A DNA stretch of 64,000 nucleotides from Streptomyces griseocarneus (GTDB taxonomy: Bacteria > Actinomycetota > Actinomycetes > Streptomycetales > Streptomycetaceae), in contig PENC01000021.1 of NCBI GenBank assembly GCA_003674045.1, positions 62,001 through 126,000 of the forward strand. The letters run 5' to 3'. A model generated the notes under the pieces. That model was not told the DNA's origin. It did not search any database and worked only from the letters and a program-made list of their open reading frames with translations. This document shows positions 8,220 to 16,127 of the stretch, in pieces. The position numbers and the translations under genes were made by a program. The first letter of the stretch is position 1, and every line of letters begins with the position of its first letter.

Positions 8220-8696
8220 TCACAGAAGGGTGATCAGGAGAGCAGAGGCGAGAAGTGCCGTCTGATGCAGGGCTTGGTCTGTTAAGTACATGCCGTTCAT
8301 CCCTGCGGCCTTCAGCTCCGCGAAGCCCTTCGCCCCGATGTGCTCCAGGAGCCAGCGGACCGGCCACCGGCGATCGAAGAACGCGTGCGTCACCGCCGAA
8401 AGGACGAGCCCGGCTGCCAGGCCGGTCCAGGACATCTGGAGCGGAAGGACGGCCCAGACCAGGGCCAGCAGCACGGCCATCACCAGGTGGTACTGGGCGA
8501 CGTGCCCCAAGCACGCGCCCCAGCCCTGCCGCGGGCTCACGCCGTCGGCGACCTCCGTCGCCGACGGCGCCGCCTTGTTCCCGGCCTGGTGGTCGGTCTG
8601 TCCGATCACGTGATCCGCGAGGTTGTGGCCGACCGCGAGGACTGCGCACACCGCGCCGAACGTCGCGAGCATCGTGGCCTGGTCGATGTTCGTCAT
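8220..8696 (-). CDS. DUF3307-like integral membrane protein
   Basis: 158 residues with three or four membrane helices (MLATFGAVCAVLAVGHNLADHVIG, YHLVMAVLLALVWAVLPL, TGLAAGLVLSAVTHAFF). The early motif HNLADHVIGQTDHQAGNK and the later SAVTHAFFDRRW match the DUF3307 pattern of small membrane proteins found on phages and plasmids. ATG at 8696, GGAGG seven bases upstream, overlapping the stop of the preceding micro-ORF as ATGA. Confidence 0.72.
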   Translation of the reverse strand: MTNIDQATMLATFGAVCAVLAVGHNLADHVIGQTDHQAGNKAAPSATEVADGVSPRQGWGACLGHVAQYHLVMAVLLALVWAVLPLQMSWTGLAAGLVLSAVTHAFFDRRWPVRWLLEHIGAKGFAELKAAGMNGMYLTDQALHQTALLASALLITLL

Positions 8697-8830
8697 CGGG
8701 CTACCTCCGCTCGCGCGACACGGGACACGGTGGACACGGCGGGTGCCGCAATAATCCAGTGACCGCCTAAGGAGTGTGCGACCCAGAGGATGACGAAGAC
8801 CACGGCGAACGTGGCGGCGGCGCGGGGCAT
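8693..8830 (-). CDS. 45-residue membrane micro-protein
   Basis: Too short for routine calling. ATG at 8830, one hydrophobic helix (ATFAVVFVILWVAHSLGGHWIIAA), basic tail, TGA overlapping the next ATG. AGGAGG lies twelve bases upstream, a little far. It contains a TTA codon (TCC TTA GGC), which in Streptomyces would make it dependent on the bldA tRNA. A competing frame from the GTG at 8837 has better spacing but arginine-rich, non-natural composition. Confidence 0.5.
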   Translation of the reverse strand: MPRAAATFAVVFVILWVAHSLGGHWIIAAPAVSTVSRVARAEVAR

Positions 8831-8855
8831 TATTCACGGGTACCTCCTGGTGGCG

Positions 8856-9062
8856 TCAGTCGATGTCCGGAGGCCCGGGGCGGCTGAGTCTGCTTGCCGG
8901 CGATGCAGCTGCCCCGGGGTGCTTCAGCTTCGCGTGTTCTCCCAGGCCTTCATGAAGCCCTGGGGAACGGCCGTACCGTTGGCCAGCAGACCGGCCGTCC
9001 TCCGAGGTTGAGAATGCCTCCTCGGCCCGGGCGCTACGAGCGCCGCAGTGCACACAGCTCAT
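8856..9062 (-). CDS. possible small CxxC protein
   Basis: A short frame starting ATG 9062 (MSCVHCGARSARAEEAF ...), 68 residues, with a single CVHC pair and a disordered tail. No good ribosome site is seen. It lies between the 9093 gene and the micro-protein gene on the same strand. Could be spurious. Confidence 0.28.
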   Translation of the reverse strand: MSCVHCGARSARAEEAFSTSEDGRSAGQRYGRSPGLHEGLGEHAKLKHPGAAASPASRLSRPGPPDID

Positions 9063-9092
9063 GGCCTGCGTCACATCCGAAGCGCCGGAGCG

Positions 9093-9893
9093 TCACTCGC
9101 CGGAACCCGCGGCGCCCAGACCGCGAAGCGTGACGGCCGCGATCTGGGTGCGGCGCTCGTGCTGCTCGCGCAGCCGGTGGATGACGGCCTGCGCGTCCGG
9201 CACCTCGAACTCGATCTGCTGTTCCTTGGGCACCATTGCCAAGTAGTGGGTGCGCACCGTGGGCTCGTCGAAGTTCTTGGCGATCGCCTGCTGCAGGGCC
9301 TCGGCGGCGAGCTGCCACACCTGAGCGGCGGCCAGCGCCTTGTCGGCAGCCTCCTGGTAGCGGTGGTGTGCACTCACCCACTCGTTGGTAGCCGGCTTGC
9401 CGAGCGCCTCCCAGGCCCTCTCCATCAGGCCCACCGCCTGGTCCTTGGCCATGCGCGCCTCCAGCTCGGCATTGGCAGCCGGCACCGTCTCCCGGTGCCC
9501 CTCAGCCGTCATATGGTCGAGCAATCGCTGCTGGAACACCGGAATCACGTCCGCGGAGGTCTCCTTGACGGTGACGTCCCGTTGCTTGGCGATCTCGGCC
9601 GCGAGGGCGCCGAGGGCGTCCATGCTGAGCCCGTTCTTCGCGTCTTCCTCCTCCACTCCGGTCATGCCGTTGACGGTGACAGGCGTGAGCATGGCGGCCC
9701 CCTTGGGACGGTCAGTTGACGGATCGATGCCCTGCGAGTGCAAGTCGTTGTAGACGGTCTGCTTGGCAACTCTGGTGGCCGCCATCAGGGCGGTCACGTC
9801 GTTGCCCGCTTTCCACGCCGCAGCGATTCGCTCTGCTCGCGGCCTGGCAGCCCACTCGCACAGGTCTTGGAGAGTGCGGTCCTTCTCGTTCAC
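9093..9893 (-). CDS. helix-turn-helix DNA-binding protein, probably autoregulated
   Basis: 266 residues. Residues 20-60 read as a helix-turn-helix (RIAAAWKAGNDVTALMAATRVAKQTVYNDL). The rest is a long alanine/glutamate-rich helical region (GLMERAWEALGKPATNEWVS, DKALAAAQVWQLAAEALQQAIAK), likely for dimerisation. The GTG start at 9893 lies only 16 bases from a near-perfect 28-bp palindrome (9909-9936), which argues for autorepression by this protein. Confidence 0.75.
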   Translation of the reverse strand: MNEKDRTLQDLCEWAARPRAERIAAAWKAGNDVTALMAATRVAKQTVYNDLHSQGIDPSTDRPKGAAMLTPVTVNGMTGVEEEDAKNGLSMDALGALAAEIAKQRDVTVKETSADVIPVFQQRLLDHMTAEGHRETVPAANAELEARMAKDQAVGLMERAWEALGKPATNEWVSAHHRYQEAADKALAAAQVWQLAAEALQQAIAKNFDEPTVRTHYLAMVPKEQQIEFEVPDAQAVIHRLREQHERRTQIAAVTLRGLGAAGSGE

Positions 9894-9908
9894 CTATCGA
9901 GCCTAAGT

Positions 9909-9936
9909 CCAAAATTTAGACGCGTCTAGATTTTGG
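9909..9936. promoter_or_regulatory. 28-bp palindromic operator
   Basis: The left half is CCAAAATTTAGACG and the right half CGTCTAGATTTTGG; 13 of 14 positions pair and the centre is ACGCGT. AT content is far above the surroundings. It sits directly upstream of the helix-turn-helix gene starting at 9893 and is the obvious site for its product. Confidence 0.8.
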
Positions 9937-10143
9937 ATCCGTCCAGGATGTGATGCGCCACACCTCTACGGTGCCGGGTGCGGCGAACGTGGCGTTCTCC
10001 GCCCACCCATGACGACCAGTCAACAGAAAGGCCCCATGGCCCTCGCGCGCGAGATGCCAGCCGACAGCCCAGGTGAAGGGCAACGTCCAGACGGTGGGAT
10101 GCCCTACCGCATGGGCACGCGCGTGCTCGGTCCGGACGGTGCG

Positions 10144-11106
10144 TCAGCGGGTGCTGATCGGCTTGCAGCCGGGATAAGCGCCTGTCAGGAGCTCGGCGGC
10201 CAGGCGGGACGGACGGTCCGAGTAGGACAGAAGTTCTTCACCATCTGCCGACTCGACGATGGCCAGGCCCGGGTGGCTGGCGGCGACTTGGTGCAGGGCG
10301 CGGCGGAGTCCGGTGATGCCGGTCAGCAGAAGCCGGCCGGGCCCCAGGGGTTCGGAGGCGAGCGCGGAGAGGCTGACGGAGCCGGGAGTCGGGCCGGCGA
10401 TGCGGGCGGCGAAGTCCAAACTGGCGTACGCCTGGATCAGGACAGGGCAGCACTGCCCGGCTCCCCGCCGGATGACCACACGGTGACTGCGATCCGGCGC
10501 GGGGGAGGCTGGCGGCCCGGGCTCGAGCAGGTGCAGGGTGCGGAAAGGGTTGGCCAGCCCCTCCTCGATGGTGGCCGACGCCTGGTCTCCGGGCGCGTAC
10601 ATGCTGATGAGGCAGCCGAGGTCGGCGGCGAGGACAGAAGCGGACGGGGCCTTCCAGCCCGTGCTCTCCGCGGCGTCCGCGAGGTGGCCCTGCAACTCCG
10701 CGCGGCTGTAGTGGCTCAACGCGGCGTGTCCAAAGAGGTAGCGCCAGCTGGGCACCAGGCAGGGGGAAGCGCTCAGCAGCCACCAGTGCAGCAGCCACAA
10801 ACTGGCGTCGAGTTCGAGGAACGGGTCCGCGCCCCGGGCGTCGTCCAGGAGCCAATGCGCCCGGGGCGCGGGCACGAGGCCGTTGCCGTCGCGGCGGGCC
10901 AGCCCGAAGGCCTGGGACCAAAAGCCCATCGCGAACACCATGCTCCTGCCAACGCCGAGAACGACGGGCGCGTCGGGCTGGCTCATGCAGGCGGGGTCCT
11001 GGAGCAGCGCCGAGTGGACCTTGCTGAGCCACCCGTAGCGGGGAGGGTATCCGCGATGGCGGCCGAAGGCCGGGATGCAGTCGGTCAGCGGGGGCAGGGT
11101 TCGCAC
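10144..11106 (-). CDS. DUF4007 family protein
   Basis: 320 residues. The N-terminal part shows the DUF4007 pattern: FGRHRGYPPRYGWLSK, VVLGVGRSMVFAMGFWSQAFGL, then LLDDARGADPFLELDASLWLLHWWLL. DUF4007 proteins occur in phage-defence and DNA sulfur-modification neighbourhoods, often with a PAPS-reductase-like partner; one such protein is encoded at 13985-15322. The GTG at 11106 has AAAGGGG seven bases upstream. The biochemical role is not established. Confidence 0.78.
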   Translation of the reverse strand: MRTLPPLTDCIPAFGRHRGYPPRYGWLSKVHSALLQDPACMSQPDAPVVLGVGRSMVFAMGFWSQAFGLARRDGNGLVPAPRAHWLLDDARGADPFLELDASLWLLHWWLLSASPCLVPSWRYLFGHAALSHYSRAELQGHLADAAESTGWKAPSASVLAADLGCLISMYAPGDQASATIEEGLANPFRTLHLLEPGPPASPAPDRSHRVVIRRGAGQCCPVLIQAYASLDFAARIAGPTPGSVSLSALASEPLGPGRLLLTGITGLRRALHQVAASHPGLAIVESADGEELLSYSDRPSRLAAELLTGAYPGCKPISTR

Positions 11107-11572
11107 GGAAGCCCCTTTCTCTCGTGAGGGTCGCGGTGCCGGGAACACGGCCGTGCTCCCGGTGCCTGGGTGCGCGCTGCGCACCCAGGTGTGGTTCTTC
11201 GCGGGGTTGGCCCGCCCTGGGTGACGGCCCCGGAGCGTCGGCAACCTGCCGGTGATCAGGGGCCACAGGAGCGGCCGGTGGTGCGTGTTTGGCGGTGAAG
11301 GCGGTCATCGCGCGGTACGGGTTCCGGTACCGGGCCGGGCCCGGCTGCCGGACGGGGGTCGGGTGGCCCGGGACAGGTGGGAAGGGCGGCGTGTGCCCGG
11401 CGGCGACGCCGGGCACACGCGGTTGCGGGAAAGGGCGCGGGGGCGTGGTTCCCGGGCCGCGGGCGGGGGCTCGTCCGCCCGCGGGGAGCCGGGCCGGGGC
11501 CCGCCGCGGTGAGGGCGGCGGGCGGAACGGACGGCGGGCAGCGCGGGGCGCGGGTGCCGCGGCCGGACGGGG
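11107..11572. other. intergenic region with terminator hairpin
   Basis: 466 bases between the DUF4007 gene and the small cysteine protein gene. Apart from the hairpin at 11390-11419 it shows only GC-rich sequence. Short open frames on both strands have non-coding composition and no ribosome sites. Confidence 0.5.
11390..11419 (-). terminator. hairpin after 11573 gene
   Basis: CGTGTGCCCGGC, loop GGCGAC, GCCGGGCACACG: a perfect 12-bp stem about 150 bases downstream of the stop at 11573, in a gene-free region. No T-tract, as is usual for actinobacteria. Confidence 0.65.
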
Positions 11573-11887
11573 TCAGGCGCCGGGCTGAGGGGGCACGGGC
11601 GTCGAGTACTTCGTGCACGCGGGCGTGGTGTCGCGGAGGTCGGGCCCCCGCAGCCCGCGGCTGCCGCGGGGCAGGAGCCCGCACTTGAGCCGTTCCATGG
11701 ACCGTCCCTCGCCGTCGCGGAGTTGCTTGAGGACGCTGTGCGCGCAGCCCCCGCAGAAGGCGGACGGGTTGAGGAGGTTGGTGTCGAGCAAGGGGGCGCG
11801 GGTGGCCGGGTGGAGGCCCAGGTCGAGGTACTGGCGTATCGAGCCGCGGCCCGATCGGGCCGGTGCGGGGGAAAGGGCAGTGCTCAT
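11573..11887 (-). CDS. small cysteine-rich protein (104 aa)
   Basis: ATG at 11887 with GGAGGA eleven bases upstream. The central segment FCGGCAHSVLKQL ... LKCGLL plus a later Cys could form a zinc site, typical of small actinobacterial plasmid proteins. Ends in a disordered proline tail. Function unknown. It follows the 11997 gene on the same strand and may be its operon partner under motif A2. Confidence 0.6.
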   Translation of the reverse strand: MSTALSPAPARSGRGSIRQYLDLGLHPATRAPLLDTNLLNPSAFCGGCAHSVLKQLRDGEGRSMERLKCGLLPRGSRGLRGPDLRDTTPACTKYSTPVPPQPGA

Positions 11888-11996
11888 GATCGGGGGATTC
11901 CTCCCGGATGAGTGGGCGAGGGAACGGGGGCGGGGTGCTGCTGGCCGGTCGGCACCGTTGCGGTGGGCGGGCGCCGACCGGCCAGGCTCCGGACGG

Positions 11997-12461
11997 CTAC
12001 TGGGCCTTGCGACTGTCGACCTGGTACGACTTCCTGGCCGTACGGGCGATGTCGGCGAAGTCGAGGTCGTTCAACTCGGCGTACGCCCGCAGATCGGCCA
12101 GCAGCCTGGTCAGGGCAGCCGAGAAGGTGACGTGGGTGTCCTCGGCCGTGTGCACGCGGACAACCGCTGCCGCGTCGCTGGCGTGCACGTAGCCGTCGAA
12201 GCAGTGGTCGACGGAGTCCGCGTCGTCGGGGTTGGCGAGCGGGCGTACGGACTCGTGGACGTTCGGCATGGCGGACAGGGCCCGCTCGTCCAGCCGCGCG
12301 CCGGTCTCGCCGCCGAGGCAGCGGTCGATGTCGGTGTGCATGTAGCTGGCCAGGTGCATCAGGTCGCACGTGAGGTCGATCAGCGTCAGCCAGGTGTCGC
12401 CGTCCCTCTTGCGATAGGCGATGAGCGCGGCGGTGACGTCGTGGGCAGCGGCGGTAGACAT
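11997..12461 (-). CDS. hypothetical helical protein (154 aa)
   Basis: ATG at 12461 with AGGAG eight bases upstream, about 75 bases from motif-A promoter 2. The frame continues upstream to 12539 but that part is inside the promoter. The protein is helical and acidic (MHTDIDRCLGGETGARLDERAL; NDLDFADIARTARKSYQVD). A four-helix-bundle-like histidine pattern (LMHLASYMHTDID, DHCFDGYVHA) is visible but no family can be named. Confidence 0.68.
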   Translation of the reverse strand: MSTAAAHDVTAALIAYRKRDGDTWLTLIDLTCDLMHLASYMHTDIDRCLGGETGARLDERALSAMPNVHESVRPLANPDDADSVDHCFDGYVHASDAAAVVRVHTAEDTHVTFSAALTRLLADLRAYAELNDLDFADIARTARKSYQVDSRKAQ

Positions 12462-12530
12462 GGGCGAACTCCTGGAAGGGAGAGAAGAGGTGATCCGGCG
12501 GGCCGAGATGCGGCGCCGTGCGATACATCT

Positions 12531-12563
12531 AAAATACATTTAAGTTTCGAGGTTTGCAACGCC
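12531..12563 (-). promoter_or_regulatory. motif A promoter, copy 2
   Basis: Minus strand: -35 TTGCAA (12559-12554), 17-base spacer ACCTCGAAACTTAAATG, -10 TATTTT (12536-12531). It deviates most from consensus in the middle of the spacer. Drives the 154-residue protein gene at 12461. Confidence 0.78.
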
Positions 12564-12653
12564 TGTCGGTTGTCGCGCCTCATCTCACACTGCCTTCGGG
12601 TCATGCTGCTCCGGACCCGCCGTGAGCTGATTGCGTGGCATGCGCGGTATGGC

Positions 12654-12887
12654 CTACTCGATCTTGCCGCGTGAACTCCCCTGTGGGCACCGTGCTCTTC
12701 CGCGCCGCGAGATGAGCGCGAAGACCAGCAAGGCCGTCACGGCGACCCCGGCGGCGATCCTCGCGCCCGGGGAATCTGGGTCGAACAGCCACGAGCCGCC
12801 CAGTGCGAGCATGGCGCCGAACAGGCCGTCGAGGGCCCATCGCCTCCAGGCGCGCCGCTTCGGGCACTGTGTGACGTCATCCCGCAT
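12654..12887 (-). CDS. small membrane protein (77 aa)
   Basis: ATG at 12887 with AGGAG six bases upstream. A basic head (CPKRRAWRRWALD) is followed by two hydrophobic segments (GLFGAMLALGGSWLF and GARIAAGVAVTALLVFALI) and a basic tail, so a two-helix membrane protein with both ends inside. Lies just behind a terminator, so it probably has its own weak promoter. Confidence 0.62.
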   Translation of the reverse strand: MRDDVTQCPKRRAWRRWALDGLFGAMLALGGSWLFDPDSPGARIAAGVAVTALLVFALISRRGRARCPQGSSRGKIE

Positions 12888-12944
12888 CCGCTTCTCCTGG
12901 TCTGGGGTTCTTGTGCCGGTGCTCCGGTGTTGTGGGAGTGGCCG

Positions 12945-12985
12945 GAATCCGGGCAGAGGAGGGCTCGGCTCCCCTGCCCGGATTC
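12945..12985 (-). terminator. hairpin after GNAT gene
   Basis: GAATCCGGGCAGAGGAG pairs with CTCCCCTGCCCGGATTC, 16 of 17 bases, loop of seven. It begins 17 bases after the stop at 13002. Confidence 0.78.
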
Positions 12986-13001
12986 AGGCCGAGCGGGACG
13001 G

Positions 13002-13688
13002 TCAGCGGCGCAGCCGTTCGCCGTCGAAGTACGTGCCCTTGGGTACGCGGGTGTGCGGCAGGATGCCCGAGACGAGCGGGGAGTCCAGGCCCTGGACGGC
13101 GGTGAGCTCGGTGCGCTGGTCCAGCGTCTTGGCGGCTACTCGCGTGTCATCCCACCGCTGGCCCAGCATGACGCCGTCTCCGATGTGCACGATCAGGTTG
13201 TCCATGGTGGCGAACTTGAGGCGTTGGTAATACCCCTCCAGCGAAGGGGTGAAGTTGAGGGTCAGCAGCCCGTATCCGGCGCGGGTGAACCGGCTTACGG
13301 CGTGCCGGACGAGTGCCGACCCCACTCCGCCGCCACGGCGATCAGGGCGCACCGCCACGGCGGAGATGATCCCGATCCGCGCGATCAGACATTCGAACAG
13401 GATGGGGTGGCTGACGCCCGGGTGCTTCAGGAGCCAGCTCGGGACGCCTCCCATGAGAGCACCCAGCGGGGTCCCCGTGCCGTCCTCGGCGAGGATGACC
13501 AGGCTGGCGGTGCGAGAGAGAGGCCCTTCGGAGAGGTTCTCCAGTCCCGGGCGGGCACCTTCGAACGCTCCGGGGTCGTCCGGATTTGCTGCGGCGACCA
13601 GTCTCAGGACGGCATCGGCGTCCGACGCCTTGGCGTCGCGGATGAAGACGTCGGGCAGACCGGGCAGGCGGGTACGCGTGGCTTTCAC
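13002..13688 (-). CDS. GNAT-family N-acetyltransferase
   Basis: 228 residues. The acetyl-CoA binding signature is AVRPDRRGGGVGSALVRHA around residue 128, preceded by the beta-strand IGIISAVAV; the helix/strand pattern FTRAGYGLLTLNFTPSLEGYYQRLKF fits the second half of the fold. Substrate unknown. GTG at 13688, GGGAG eight bases upstream. It forms a single-gene cassette: motif-A promoter 3 upstream, hairpin downstream. Confidence 0.85.
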   Translation of the reverse strand: MKATRTRLPGLPDVFIRDAKASDADAVLRLVAAANPDDPGAFEGARPGLENLSEGPLSRTASLVILAEDGTGTPLGALMGGVPSWLLKHPGVSHPILFECLIARIGIISAVAVRPDRRGGGVGSALVRHAVSRFTRAGYGLLTLNFTPSLEGYYQRLKFATMDNLIVHIGDGVMLGQRWDDTRVAAKTLDQRTELTAVQGLDSPLVSGILPHTRVPKGTYFDGERLRR

Positions 13689-13782
13689 GGAAATGCTCCC
13701 AGGGGTTCCCGGAGGCGCTGCGCCTCGGTTACGGGTGGCAAGGGGGGCCGGGTGCTAGGCAGATGACCTCCGGCTGGACATG

Positions 13783-13814
13783 AGAATACATTTGAGAATC
13801 GAGTAATGCAACGC
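13783..13814 (-). promoter_or_regulatory. motif A promoter, copy 3
   Basis: Minus strand: -35 TTGCAT (13811-13806), spacer TACTCGATTCTCAAATG (17), -10 TATTCT (13788-13783). Close to consensus. Leader of about 95 bases to the GNAT start. Confidence 0.85.
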
Positions 13815-13935
13815 CGTCTCGCCGGGAGGTGAGGCCCGGCTCCCGGGGTCACCCTGGCTGTTCGGATCGCTGCGTTCACCGGACGGGGCGCAGGGCTCGG
13901 CCGTCGACCTGCCGCCCGTCCTCCCGGACTGATGC

Positions 13936-13960
13936 AGGGGCGCGGCTGGGTCGCGCCCCT
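13936..13960 (-). terminator. hairpin after PP-loop gene
   Basis: AGGGGCGCG and CGCGCCCCT, perfect nine-base stem with a seven-base loop, 25 bases after the stop at 13985. Confidence 0.6.
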
Positions 13961-13984
13961 CGCTGCGGAAAGCGGTGTTGCCGC

Positions 13985-15322
13985 CTACCGGCCGCCGGTC
14001 ATGCCGGCCCAGACGGTGGAGAAGCTGTCGCGGGCCTTGTCCTGGACGCCGGCTGGGGCGATCGCGTAGAAGTCCTCGACCGCGCCGTAGGTCTTGCTGT
14101 CGGGGCGGATGCGGGTACGGACGCGGTCGATCCCGAGTCCGTGGGCGCTCGTGGAGCGCTCGACAGGCCGGTTCAGGGCTGCCGCGGCGTTGCGCAGGAA
14201 GGCGCCGGCCTCGTTGCGGCTCCCGGTGCGCACGGATTTCACCGACCGGAAGACGGTGCCCTTGATGCTGCTGTCGCGGCACTCGGGCTTCGCGCAGCGG
14301 TCGCCGTGGGCCGTGCGGCATTCGGGGCGGCGGCCGGCGGTGTAGGCCCTCTGTACCCGGTAGACGGCCCACTCCTCCTCGTTGAGGCGCGCCTCGAACT
14401 GGCCGAGAGCCTCGGCGTTCTGGTCGTCGCTCACCCGCCGGAAAAGCGTGTCGTCCTTGTAGAGCGAGCTGTTGTCGTTGAGGGCCATGGACACGTACTC
14501 CAGCCGGAGCACGCGGGCGGCGAGGTCGGGGTACTTCCGCAGCCGCTTCAGGTGCTCGGGCTGAGGCGAACAAACCCCCGAAAAGGGGCATACTGGGCAA
14601 TATGACTTGGACATGGTCAGGCCGGTGCGCTCCTTGACGTACCCCTCGACACCTGACCGGTCCAGTCCGAGGCGGATCAACGGAAAATCCAGGGCGAAGG
14701 CCGCGTGGCCGGTCTTCTTGTCCTTGAGGGCCTGGTGCTTGACGGCCTTCGCCGCCCGCTTGTACTCGTCCGCGTTGTACCCGAAGAGCTTCCCGACGGA
14801 CTGACCGCGGGCCTCGCTCAGCTGGAAGCTGTCGATCGTGAAACCCTTGAACTTCTGGCTGCACTTGTGGCCGCCGGAGTACTGGGGGACCGTGCCGTTG
14901 GCCTCCAGCTCGTCCATGAGGGTCCACCTGCCGCGGCGGTACTGCTTCCAGGGCAGTGTGGTGTCGGAGAGCACCTGGATGCCGGCTCCCTCCCGGTGCC
15001 CGGCCCGGGCCACCTGCACGTGCCGGATACGCCGGGCGCGCAGCAGCGGCAGGATGTGGTCCTGGACGTCTGCGAGGGTGTCGGGGAATTCGAAGCCGGT
15101 CAGAGCGGTGATGACCGCGAAGTCGGAGAAGTCCTCGGCGATGCCGAAGCGCGCGGGATCATCAAGGATCGCCAGGAGCAGGGCCGTCGAGTCGACGCCG
15201 AGGCCGTAGGAGAGCCACTTGATGGGTGTCGCGCGGAAGGTCGCCAAGGCATCCGCGGAAGCCACCTGCGGCTGCGTGAGCGAAAGGGCCGGCGCAGGGG
15301 TATCGAACAGGGTCAGAGTCAT
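13985..15322 (-). CDS. PP-loop ATPase, PAPS-reductase/QueC-like
   Basis: 445 residues. The pyrophosphatase loop is LSYGLGVDSTALLLAIL near residue 40 (family SGGxDST). A cysteine cluster CPVCPFSGVC near residue 230 and a C-terminal CRTAHGDRCAKPEC suggest an iron-sulfur or zinc site. Related enzymes activate a substrate as the adenylate for sulfur or nitrogen transfer (DndC, PAPS reductase, QueC, TtcA). Start set at ATG 15322; the longer frame upstream crosses a hairpin and has non-coding composition. With a DUF4007 protein and a DpdA-like enzyme in the same region, a nucleic-acid modification role is plausible but unproven. Confidence 0.78.
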   Translation of the reverse strand: MTLTLFDTPAPALSLTQPQVASADALATFRATPIKWLSYGLGVDSTALLLAILDDPARFGIAEDFSDFAVITALTGFEFPDTLADVQDHILPLLRARRIRHVQVARAGHREGAGIQVLSDTTLPWKQYRRGRWTLMDELEANGTVPQYSGGHKCSQKFKGFTIDSFQLSEARGQSVGKLFGYNADEYKRAAKAVKHQALKDKKTGHAAFALDFPLIRLGLDRSGVEGYVKERTGLTMSKSYCPVCPFSGVCSPQPEHLKRLRKYPDLAARVLRLEYVSMALNDNSSLYKDDTLFRRVSDDQNAEALGQFEARLNEEEWAVYRVQRAYTAGRRPECRTAHGDRCAKPECRDSSIKGTVFRSVKSVRTGSRNEAGAFLRNAAAALNRPVERSTSAHGLGIDRVRTRIRPDSKTYGAVEDFYAIAPAGVQDKARDSFSTVWAGMTGGR

Positions 15323-15347
15323 GGTGGCTGTGCCAAACGAGTCGGGC

Positions 15348-15374
15348 GGATGCGGGCCGCACGGGCCCGCATCC
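15348..15374 (-). terminator. hairpin between 15511 gene and PP-loop gene
   Basis: GGATGCGGGCC and GGCCCGCATCC, an 11-bp perfect stem with loop GCACG, about 140 bases after the stop at 15511 and 26 bases before the PP-loop start. It could be a terminator or a leader attenuator. Confidence 0.6.
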
Positions 15375-15510
15375 ACCGGGGGAAAGGGGAAGGGTCTTCC
15401 GCGTCGTGGTTGCGCGACTTGGCGGAAGGCGGCATGAAGGGGGCAGCACGCTGCGAGCTGTTGGGAGAGGCCCGGCGTCCCGCCAGGCGTCCAGGACCAG
15501 GCGGAGGACC

Positions 15511-16020
15511 TCAGGCCGTCGGCGTCCGCCACGTCTGCGTGAGTTTGCGCTGGAGGTCGGACTCGTATGCGTCGGCCTCCGACCCGTGGACCCGCTCGTA
15601 GGCATCGAGGTCGGTGGGGCTGGCGATGAGCCGGTGGAAGTCCTCCGGGAACCTCTGGGCGAACAGGCGCATGTAGAGGTGGGCGGCGGCTGAGTTGAGC
15701 GGGGCGGGCAGGCTGCTTTCCATGAGGACGCAGATCATCTCGGCGGCCGTCGCGGGCTGGGTGTTCTGGCCCTCGGCGACCCGGTCGAGTACTTGCGCGG
15801 CGTGGGCCCGGTAGAGCCGCTCGGAGGTGTGGAGCCGACCGTGGGTCGGCTTCACGAGAGGGAAGGCGCGCCAGATCGGTCCCTGGCCGCTCTCCTGGTG
15901 GCGCTGCTGGGCTGCCTGGATCTCCTCTTCTGCCCATTCCCGCACGGCGAAGGTCGGGGCCAGCATCAGTTCGAGGTTGCGCCAGAGGTCGTCAACGGTC
16001 TGTTCGGAAGCGGTGCTCAC
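15511..16020 (-). CDS. hypothetical helical protein (169 aa)
   Basis: Start at GTG 16020 (VSTASEQTVDDLWRNLELML); ribosome site weak. The product is helical and acidic with many Gln/Glu (REWAEEEIQAAQQRHQESG) and a C-terminal segment AYERVHGSEADAYESDLQRKLTQTW. No motif recognised. Confidence 0.6.
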   Translation of the reverse strand: MSTASEQTVDDLWRNLELMLAPTFAVREWAEEEIQAAQQRHQESGQGPIWRAFPLVKPTHGRLHTSERLYRAHAAQVLDRVAEGQNTQPATAAEMICVLMESSLPAPLNSAAAHLYMRLFAQRFPEDFHRLIASPTDLDAYERVHGSEADAYESDLQRKLTQTWRTPTA

Positions 16021-16127
16021 GGTGTTGTCCGTTCTGCTGTTCTCGGAGTCCGGCCTGCCCCAGGCCCACTGGGTCTTTGAACTCCAGTGCGATGCCAGTG
16101 CCGGGCAAGCCGTGTTCGGGTACGTGG

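Noticed and set aside
10009..11127. 372-residue plus-strand frame opposite the DUF4007 gene
   Set aside because: Antisense shadow; the minus strand carries the recognisable DUF4007 sequence.
11289..11588. 99-residue plus-strand frame in the 11.1-11.6 kb gap
   Set aside because: Gly/Ala/Arg-rich, runs through a terminator hairpin, no ribosome site.
13985..15322. Identification of the PP-loop protein as true QueC or DndC
   Set aside because: The PP-loop and cysteine cluster are compatible with several families and no partner genes (QueD/E, DndB/D) are seen, so only the broad family is given.
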